Source of the DNA: Streptomyces umbrinus
GTDB taxonomy: Bacteria > Actinomycetota > Actinomycetes > Streptomycetales > Streptomycetaceae
Assembly (NCBI RefSeq): GCF_030817415.1
Contig: NZ_JAUSZI010000002.1
Location: 6,572,001 to 6,636,000 of the forward strand
DNA: 64,000 nucleotides
Direction of reading: 5' to 3'
A program made the translations under genes and the position numbers. The notes under the pieces were generated by a model. That model was not told the DNA's origin, searched no databases, and saw only the letters and a list, made by a program, of their open reading frames with translations. Of the stretch, positions 58,910 to 64,000 are shown one piece after another (the stretch's first letter is position 1; the number at the start of each line of letters is the position of its first letter).

Positions 58910-59074
58910 ATGGCACGCAACGAACTCCGTCCGGTCATCAAGCTCCGGTCCACGGCCGGGACCGGCTACACGTACGTCACCCGCAAGAACCGCCGTAACG
59001 ATCCCGACCGGATGACCCTGCGCAAGTACGACCCCCTCGCCGGCCGGCACGTCGACTTCCGAGAGGAGCGCTGA
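58910..59074 (+). CDS. rpmG: Zinc-independent 50S ribosomal protein L33
   Basis: 54 aa, [19 protein letters not shown] through [17 protein letters not shown]. No cysteines, so it is the zinc-free class. No ribosome-binding site: the ATG follows the -10 TATACT by six bases. First gene of the plus-strand zinc-starvation operon rpmG-rpmE-COG0523-rpsR; six bases before rpmE. Confidence 0.95.
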   Translation: MARNELRPVIKLRSTAGTGYTYVTRKNRRNDPDRMTLRKYDPLAGRHVDFREER

Positions 59075-59079
59075 GCGTC

Positions 59080-59379
59080 ATGCGCGAGGAGATCCATCCG
59101 GCGTACGGTCCCGTCGTCTTCCGGGACCGGGCCGCCAACCACGCCTTCCTGACCCGCTCGACCCTCGTCGCCGGGGGGAGCGGGAAGACGATCGAGTGGG
59201 AGGACGGCAACACCTACCCGGTCGTCGACGTCGAGATCTCGAACGTGAGCCACCCCTTCTACACGGGGACGGCCCGCGTCATGGACACGGCCGGCCGCGT
59301 GGAGCGCTTCGAGCGCCGGTTCGGCAGGCGCGGCGGCGAGCGCGACGACCGGCCCGGTGACCGGCGCGGGGAGCGGTGA
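59080..59379 (+). CDS. rpmE2: Type B (zinc-independent) 50S ribosomal protein L31
   Basis: 99 aa, [28 protein letters not shown] with SHPFYTG and [12 protein letters not shown], the type B signature. No cysteines. The C-terminal 15 residues are Arg/Asp-rich ([11 protein letters not shown]), longer than in most type B L31. Its TGA overlaps the GTG of the next gene. It displaces zinc-containing L31 under zinc limitation. Confidence 0.95.
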   Translation: MREEIHPAYGPVVFRDRAANHAFLTRSTLVAGGSGKTIEWEDGNTYPVVDVEISNVSHPFYTGTARVMDTAGRVERFERRFGRRGGERDDRPGDRRGER

Positions 59380-60623
59380 TGCTGTCCGTCGCCATCGTGG
59401 GCGGGCTGCACGCCGACGCCCGCCGGGCGGCCGTGGACCGGCTGCTCGCCGAGGTGCCCGGGTCGGTGGCGCTCCACCACGACCTGGCAACAGCCGTACG
59501 GGGCACGGTGGTTCGTACGGTCCGCGACCGCACCGGGATCGTCTCCGCAGGTGAGGCGTCCCTCGTCAACGACTGCGCGTGCTGCGCCCTGCGCGAGGAC
59601 CTGGTCCCCGAGCTGGAGCGGCTCGCGGCGGACGGGCTGACCCGGCTCGCGGTCGTCGAGCTCTGGGACTCGGTCGAGCCCAAGGCGATGGCGGAGGTCG
59701 TGGCGAGCGCGGACCTCCGCCTGACCGGCGTCATCACGGCGGTCGACCCCGCCCTGGTGCTGCCCTACCTCGGCAACGGCGACGACCTCGCCGAAGCGGG
59801 CCTCGCCGCTGCCGCCACCGACCAGCGCACGGTCGCCGACACCTTCGCCCGCCAACTGGAGTACGCGCCCGTCCTGGCCCTCGCCACCTCGGAAGACGCC
59901 GACGACGAGGACCGCGCCCTCCTGGCCCAGCTCCACCCGACGGCCCGCCAAGTTCCGATAGGCGACGGCGACTTGTCGGGCCGGGGGGACGGCGACCGGG
60001 AGTCGTGGTTCGAGAGGCGACCGGCCGAGGAGCCGGGCCTCGCGGGGCAGGCGGGACTCGCCTCGGCGGACTCGGAGCCCCGGAGGTCCCCGCTCGCGGA
60101 GGCCGCGTTCGGCGGTTTCGACGTGGAGGCGGCCGCCGCCGCTCAGCATCCGGCCTGCGCGTTGCTGCCGGCCGAGGCCGACGAGTGCGGGGTCTCCACG
60201 CTTGTCTGGCACCGGCGGCGGCCGTTCCATCCGGAGCGGCTGTACGCGGCGCTGGAGGATCTGTGCTGCGCGGCGGCGCGCAGCCGGGGGCGGTTCTGGC
60301 TCGCCGACCGGCCCGACACGCTGCTGCACTGGGACGCCGCGGGAGGCGCCCTGTGCGTGGAGAACGCCGGGCCCTGGCTGGCCTCCCTGCCCGACGCGGC
60401 CTGGGAGCTGGTGCCACCGGTTCGCCGTGCCGCGGCCGCGCTCGACTGGCACCCGGAGCACGGCGACTGCTGCCAGCACCTCGTCTTCACGTCACCGGGC
60501 CTCGACCGCGACGGACTCGAACTGCTCCTGGAGTCCTGCCTGTTGACGGACGCGGAGTACGCCGCCGGCCGCACCGCCTGGAAACAGCTCCCGCCCGCCT
60601 TCGACTCCCTCCTGGAGGTCTGA
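59376..60623 (+). CDS. COG0523/CobW-family zinc metallochaperone-like protein with altered P-loop
   Basis: 415 aa. The COG0523 metal motif CxCC is present as [11 protein letters not shown], and the C-terminal CobW domain is recognisable ([34 protein letters not shown]). The N terminus, [21 protein letters not shown], lacks the GxxGxGKT Walker A of active family GTPases, so GTP hydrolysis is doubtful. An insertion of acidic and Ser/Arg residues (about 190-240) separates the two halves. Family members deliver zinc in starvation (YciC/ZagA type). GTG 59376 and ATG 59379 are alternative starts. Confidence 0.88.
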   Translation: MMLSVAIVGGLHADARRAAVDRLLAEVPGSVALHHDLATAVRGTVVRTVRDRTGIVSAGEASLVNDCACCALREDLVPELERLAADGLTRLAVVELWDSVEPKAMAEVVASADLRLTGVITAVDPALVLPYLGNGDDLAEAGLAAAATDQRTVADTFARQLEYAPVLALATSEDADDEDRALLAQLHPTARQVPIGDGDLSGRGDGDRESWFERRPAEEPGLAGQAGLASADSEPRRSPLAEAAFGGFDVEAAAAAQHPACALLPAEADECGVSTLVWHRRRPFHPERLYAALEDLCCAAARSRGRFWLADRPDTLLHWDAAGGALCVENAGPWLASLPDAAWELVPPVRRAAAALDWHPEHGDCCQHLVFTSPGLDRDGLELLLESCLLTDAEYAAGRTAWKQLPPAFDSLLEV

Positions 60624-60625
60624 CC

Positions 60626-60856
60626 ATGCCCCGCAAACCCGACCGCAAGCCGGCGCCCCGCCCCAATCCGCTGGGCACGGCGAAGATCACGTACATCGAC
60701 TACAAGGACACGGATCTGCTGCGGAAGTTCATCTCCGACCGGGGCAAGATCCGCAGTCGTCGGGTCACGCGTGTGAGCACCCAGCAGCAGCGGCTGCTGG
60801 CGCGGGCGATCAAGAACGCTCGGGAGATGGCTTTGCTTCCGTACTCTTCGCGATAG
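60626..60856 (+). CDS. rpsR2: Zinc-independent 30S ribosomal protein S18 paralogue
   Basis: 76 aa, [51 protein letters not shown] with the S18 core and no cysteines. It starts three bases after the COG0523 stop, preceded by TGGAGG. Last gene of the zinc-starvation operon. Confidence 0.95.
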   Translation: MPRKPDRKPAPRPNPLGTAKITYIDYKDTDLLRKFISDRGKIRSRRVTRVSTQQQRLLARAIKNAREMALLPYSSR

Positions 60857-60884
60857 CGCTCCGCTGGGAGCGAAGTTGTCTGGC

Positions 60885-60926
60885 TGCGGGTCGGCTGTGG
60901 CTGGTCGCGCAGTTCCTCGCGCCCCT
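60885..60926 (-). repeat. Dispersed Streptomyces repeat, copy 2 (intergenic)
   Basis: Reverse-complement match to 56381-56422 (38 of 42 bases by eye). It lies 28 bases after rpsR2, before the terminator. Typical location for this element. Confidence 0.75.
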
Positions 60927-60941
60927 GGAGGGCGGGGGTCG

Positions 60942-60982
60942 CGGCCCGTTCCACCCATTCAGTCCGTGGGTGGGGCGGGCCG
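60942..60982 (+). terminator. Terminator of the rpmG-rpsR2 operon
   Basis: Stem CGGCCCG-TT-CCACCCA (60942-60957) with TGGGTGG-GG-CGGGCCG (60967-60982), two internal G-T pairs, nine-base loop. Confidence 0.75.
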
Positions 60983-61090
60983 TTTCGGAACACAAAGGGG
61001 CCGGTACGCGTCTCATGTCCATGCGGGGGCATGCGTTGGAACGATTCGGCCCGCGGGACCGTCAAACGTGTAACCGTAGGACCACCCCCC

Positions 61091-61138
61091 GTGCACGTGC
61101 ATCTGCTCATGCAGCTGCATGTGAAGAGCGGCTATGAT
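61091..61138 (+). promoter_or_regulatory. Promoter of the DUF397 gene with 16-bp shared motif
   Basis: GTGCACGTGCATCTGC (61091-61106) occurs again, same orientation relative to its gene, upstream of the neighbouring ATPase gene. It is followed by a mirror-like CATGCAGCTGCATG palindrome (61109-61122) and a TATGAT -10 (61133-61138). Candidate operator of the XRE regulator. Confidence 0.6.
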
Positions 61139-61202
61139 CCGGGCAGTTGACCAACACTGCATCACTGGCAACAGACGCCAATGCACCACCGGGGAGCGAC
61201 CT

Positions 61203-61445
61203 GTGGACCACGACGTGTACAACGGCATGGCTGCCACGGAGCTGCGCGGAGCGGCCTGGCAGAAGAGCATGCACAGCAACTCGCAGGGCTCCTGCGTGGA
61301 GTTCGCCCGGCTGCCGGGCGGCGAGGTGGCGGTGCGCAACTCGCGCTTCCCCGACGGCCCCGCCCTCATCTACACGCCTGCCGAGATCGAGGCCATGCTC
61401 CTGGGCATCAAGGACGGCGAGTTCGACCACCTGGTCGCGGGCTGA
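61203..61445 (+). CDS. DUF397 small protein (WhiJ-cluster type)
   Basis: 80 aa from GTG 61203 (DHDVYNGMAATELRGAAWQKSMHSNSQGSCVEFARL). The core W-x-KSxxS...CVEFA...VAVRNSRFPDGPALIYT is the DUF397 signature, a small protein encoded in many copies in streptomycetes next to XRE-family regulators (the whiJ/abaA pattern). It is thought to bind or antagonise the cognate regulator. The preceding ACCGGGGAGCGACCT offers a ribosome-binding site. Together with the next two genes it forms a complete triad. Confidence 0.87.
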   Translation: MDHDVYNGMAATELRGAAWQKSMHSNSQGSCVEFARLPGGEVAVRNSRFPDGPALIYTPAEIEAMLLGIKDGEFDHLVAG

Positions 61446-61549
61446 CGCAGGGCAGGTGATCGGCCGGTGCGGGCAGAGGGCCGGCCGGTGTGGGCAACTC
61501 GCCCCATTCAGGGATGTTCACGGACCGTAGGCGGTCGGTAACGCGCGTA

Positions 61550-61579
61550 GAACCGCGGCGCGAAAAAGCGCCGCGGTTC
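61550..61579. terminator. Bidirectional terminator between DUF397 and ATPase genes
   Basis: Perfect 12-bp stem GAACCGCGGCGC (61550-61561) with 61568-61579 and loop GAAAAA, lying between convergent genes. Confidence 0.85.
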
Positions 61580-61580
61580 C

Positions 61581-62078
61581 TCATGCGGAAGGGCCCAGCC
61601 GGAACAGCGCCCAGACGACCTTGCCGTTGAGCGTGCCGGCGAGCGGGTGCCAGCCCCAGCCGTCGGCGAACGAGTCGACCAGGAACAGCCCGCGGCCCGA
61701 CTCCGCCGAGAAGTCCTCGGAGTCGCCCGCGACCGGGCTGTCGTGACTGGGGTCGCGCACCGCGCACACGAGTCTCTCGGTCCACCGCATCAGGTGCAGC
61801 CGCACGGGCGCGTCCTGGTCGCAGGGGCGTGGAGTGTCCGCGGGCAGGGCGTGCCGCAGCGCGTTGGTGACGAGTTCCGAGACCACCAGACAGACGTCGT
61901 CGAAGCGGTTGCCAATGTCCCACTGGTCCAGCGTGCGGCGGGTGAACTGCCGCGCGTCGCGCACCGCTTCGTAGCGGGGCGGCAGGGCGCAGGAGGCGGC
62001 GTTGGACACGGACGCGGGGTCCAGTGGCGGAAGCCCCTGCCGTAACGGCTCGAGCATGGTCGATCCATTCGTCCCCAT
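61581..62078 (-). CDS. RsbW-like ATP-binding protein (anti-sigma/HATPase_c_2)
   Basis: 165 aa from the ATG at 62078 (MGTNGSTMLEPLRQGL), preceded by GGGAGTG; the longer frame is rejected as it covers the promoter. GHKL motifs: N-box VCLVVSELVTNALRHA with the Mg-binding Asn intact, and G-box SGRGLFLVDSFADGWGW. This is the streptomycete-specific small HATPase found with XRE and DUF397 partners, possibly a protein kinase or anti-sigma factor. Its promoter carries the same 16-base motif as the DUF397 gene. Confidence 0.87.
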   Translation of the reverse strand: MGTNGSTMLEPLRQGLPPLDPASVSNAASCALPPRYEAVRDARQFTRRTLDQWDIGNRFDDVCLVVSELVTNALRHALPADTPRPCDQDAPVRLHLMRWTERLVCAVRDPSHDSPVAGDSEDFSAESGRGLFLVDSFADGWGWHPLAGTLNGKVVWALFRLGPSA

Positions 62079-62162
62079 GCGAGGCACTCCCGGGGTTCGC
62101 GGTCGTTGCGATGCAGCGGTGGCGCGAGACCATCGTTCCGAATGCGTTCGGCAGATGCAAGG

Positions 62163-62178
62163 GCAGATGCACGTGCAC
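62163..62178 (-). promoter_or_regulatory. Second copy of the 16-bp shared promoter motif
   Basis: The reverse complement reads GTGCACGTGCATCTGC, identical to 61091-61106. It lies 85 bases upstream of the ATPase gene, next to a doubled GCAGATGCA. The rest of the 62079-62386 spacer is T-rich (runs near 62216 and 62241) and separates the divergent ATPase and XRE genes. Confidence 0.6.
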
Positions 62179-62386
62179 GTGCCCGAATTGGACCTTCCCA
62201 TACCGCTTCTTGGTCATTTTTTCCGCGACCTTCTTGCCGCTTTTTTGTGTCTGGCTTGTCTTCTCCTTGTCGATTCCTGTGTGTCCCCGCTGAAACCTTG
62301 CCGTTTCTGTAATCGAACGAGTACTGCTTGGAGTGTTTTAGTGGCAGACTGCGGCCCTTGAAGACGGGTTGGGGAGGCGGACGAAC

Positions 62387-63247
62387 GTGAGCGCGCAGGA
62401 GTCGGGATCGGTGGTACGGCGCATGCTGCTCGGCTCGCACCTGAGGCGGCTGCGGGAGTCGCGCGGCATCACCAGGGAAAAGGCCGGCTACTCGATCCGC
62501 GCCTCCGAATCGAAGATCAGCCGTATGGAGTTGGGCCGGGTGAGCTTCAAGACGAGAGACGTCGAGGATCTGCTGACGCTCTACGGGATCGCCGACGAGG
62601 CGGAGCGCACCTCCCTGCTCTCCCTCGCCAAGGAGGCCAACGTCGCGGGCTGGTGGCACAGTTACTCGGACGTCCTGCCCAGCTGGTTCCCGACGTACGT
62701 CGGTCTGGAGGGCGCCGCGTCCCTGATCCGCTCCTACGAGGTCCAGTTCGTGCACGGCCTGCTGCAGACCGAGGCGTACGCGCACGCGGTCGTGGCGCGG
62801 GGCATGAAGGGCGCGAGCGAGGCGGACATCGAGCGGCGCGTGGCACTGCGCCTGGAGCGCCAGAAGTACCTGGTGTCGGAGAGCGCCCCGGACTTCCACG
62901 TCGTACTCGACGAGGCCGCGCTGCGACGCCCGTACGGCGACCGGGAGGTGATGCGGGGTCAGCTCCAGCACCTCATCGACATCTCCCAGCGTCCCAACGT
63001 GCGGCTGCAGGTCATGCCGTTCAGCTTCGGCGGGCACGCGGGCGAGAGCGGGGCCTTCACGGTGCTCAGCTTCCCCGAGTCCGACCTGTCCGACGTCGTG
63101 TACCTGGAGCAGCTCACCAGTGCGCTGTATCTGGACAAGCGCGAGGACGTCACCCAGTACGAGAAGGCGATGAAGGAGCTCCAGCAGGACAGCCCCGGTC
63201 CCGACGAGAGCCGTGACTTGCTCAGGGGTCTGCTGCAGCTCTCCTGA
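62387..63247 (+). CDS. XRE-family regulator with DUF5753 domain (WhiJ-like)
   Basis: 286 aa from GTG 62387, preceded by GGGGAGGCGG at good spacing. Helix-turn-helix at residues about 18-70 (LRRLRESRGITREKAGYSIRASESKISRMELGRVSFK), then the DUF5753 ligand-like domain (FVHGLLQTEAYAHAVV, VLDEAALRRPYGD, RPNVRLQVMPFSFGGHAG). This is the regulator of a WhiJ-type locus, members of which control development and pigment in S. coelicolor. It is expected to bind the shared motif in the two neighbouring promoters (inference). Confidence 0.9.
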   Translation: MSAQESGSVVRRMLLGSHLRRLRESRGITREKAGYSIRASESKISRMELGRVSFKTRDVEDLLTLYGIADEAERTSLLSLAKEANVAGWWHSYSDVLPSWFPTYVGLEGAASLIRSYEVQFVHGLLQTEAYAHAVVARGMKGASEADIERRVALRLERQKYLVSESAPDFHVVLDEAALRRPYGDREVMRGQLQHLIDISQRPNVRLQVMPFSFGGHAGESGAFTVLSFPESDLSDVVYLEQLTSALYLDKREDVTQYEKAMKELQQDSPGPDESRDLLRGLLQLS

Positions 63248-63352
63248 ATCCGCTCTCCAACTCCCTTGAGACACCAGTACGATGACGTGTGATCAGACCG
63301 TGAAGATGATCGATCGGGTGTCTGCTGCGGCAGCAAGGGATTGAGGGATCAC

Positions 63353-64000
63353 ATGTCGTCCTACTTCACCGACCTGGCCCAGCAGTACATCGACGGCGAG
63401 TGGCGTCCCGGTACCGGCTCCTGGGACATCATCGACTTCAACCCGTACGACGGTGAGAAGCTCGCGTCGATCACGATAGCCACGGTCGACGAGGTGGATC
63501 AGGCCTACCGGGCCGCCGCCCGCGCCCAGAAGGAATGGGCCGCGACCAACCCGTACGCGCGTCGTGGCGTGTTCGAGAAGGCCCTGCGGATCATCGAGGA
63601 GCGCGAGCAGGAGATCGCCGAGGTGATCATCGCGGAGCTCGGCGGCACGCGTCTGAAGGCCGGCTTCGAACTGCACCTCGTCAAGGAGTTCCTGCGCGAG
63701 TCGGTCAACCTGGCGCTGCGGCCCGAGGGCAGGATCATCCCCTCGCCGGTCGACGGCAAGGAGAACCGCCTCTACCTCGTCCCCGTCGGCGTCGTCGGTG
63801 TGATCAGCCCCTTCAACTTCCCGTTGCTGCTGTCGCTGAAGTCCGTCGCTCCCGCCCTGGCCCTCGGCAACGGCGTGGTCCTCAAGCCGCACCAGAACAC
63901 CCCGATCGTGGGCGGTTCCCTGGTCGCGAAGATCTTCGAGGACGCGGGCCTTCCGGCCGGTCTGCTCAACGTCGTGATCACCGACATCGCGGAGATAGGC
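63353..64000 (+). CDS. Aldehyde dehydrogenase (3' end beyond window)
   Basis: First 216 codons of an NAD(P)+-dependent aldehyde dehydrogenase. N-terminal oligomerisation strand QQYIDGEWRPGTGSWDIIDFNPYDGEKL, then the cofactor fold with VGVVGVISPFNFPLLLSLKSVAPALALGNGVVLKP, where the Asn of SPFNFP stabilises the oxyanion and the Lys of LKP binds the cofactor. The catalytic Cys and Glu lie beyond the right edge. It resembles the benzaldehyde/vanillin dehydrogenase-like subgroup; the substrate is not determined. ATG 63353 has GAGGGATCAC upstream. Confidence 0.9.
   Translation, partial: MSSYFTDLAQQYIDGEWRPGTGSWDIIDFNPYDGEKLASITIATVDEVDQAYRAAARAQKEWAATNPYARRGVFEKALRIIEEREQEIAEVIIAELGGTRLKAGFELHLVKEFLRESVNLALRPEGRIIPSPVDGKENRLYLVPVGVVGVISPFNFPLLLSLKSVAPALALGNGVVLKPHQNTPIVGGSLVAKIFEDAGLPAGLLNVVITDIAEIG

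Overview
This is high-GC actinobacterial DNA, almost certainly from a Streptomyces species. Evidence for this: about 70% G+C with strong third-position GC bias, GTG and TTG starts, the developmental gene bldG beside its anti-sigma partner, a topoisomerase I with a lysine-rich actinobacterial tail, an AfsR/SARP-type regulator, and a WhiJ-like triad (XRE regulator, DUF397 protein, RsbW-like ATPase). The order bldG, anti-sigma factor, hppA, methyltransferase, topA, tmk, holB, peptidase, tRNA-Thr matches what I recall of the S. coelicolor SCO3549-SCO3540 neighbourhood.

Layout. (1) 1-5212: a tightly overlapping Tad/Flp-type pilus operon (Ssd/CpaE-like, TadA, TadB, TadC, Flp-like DUF4244 pilin, two TadE-like pseudopilins), converging on an MrfA-type helicase (5216-7690, minus). 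(2) 7771-24697: conserved core, with bldG and its anti-sigma factor, H+-pyrophosphatase, lipoprotein, methyltransferase, topA, a thymidylate kinase fused to a membrane transporter-like domain and carrying an apparent one-base frameshift, DNA polymerase III delta', a TAP-type hydrolase and tRNA-Thr(CGU). (3) 25058-41209: a compact hybrid PKS-NRPS biosynthetic cluster directly after the tRNA. (4) 41288-57567: secreted hydrolase with beta-repeats, M56 peptidase, DUF3052, glycosyltransferase, AfsR-like regulator, family A DNA polymerase, ClpN-domain repressor with its own operators, DUF2786 protein, lipoprotein, FUSC membrane protein. (5) 57693-60982: lipoprotein and a divergent island of zinc-independent ribosomal protein paralogues (S14, L28 / L33, L31, COG0523 protein, S18) around a Zur-box-like site. 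(6) 61091-63247: WhiJ-like regulatory triad. (7) 63353-end: aldehyde dehydrogenase, truncated by the window edge.

The most interesting part is the cluster at 25-41 kb. It has one KS-AT-ACP module with no ketoreductase, followed by a protein with aminotransferase, luciferase-like monooxygenase, C, PCP and C domains. It also has one stand-alone A-PCP protein, a type II thioesterase with Cys in place of the nucleophile Ser, an ATP-grasp amino-acid-ligase-like enzyme, an MFS exporter and a translationally coupled M18 aminopeptidase. Transamination of the beta-ketone plus alpha-hydroxylation should give a 3-amino-2-hydroxy acid capped onto a short peptide. That is the warhead of bestatin/amastatin-type aminopeptidase inhibitors, so the embedded aminopeptidase would fit a self-resistance or target gene. 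This product assignment is inference from domain order and was not checked against any database.

Regulatory points visible in sequence: two likely leaderless promoters (ClpN repressor and rpmG), paired palindromic operators at the ClpN gene, a 16-base motif shared by two promoters of the WhiJ-like triad, a stem-loop between bldG and its partner, and two copies of a dispersed Streptomyces repeat, one inside a coding sequence.
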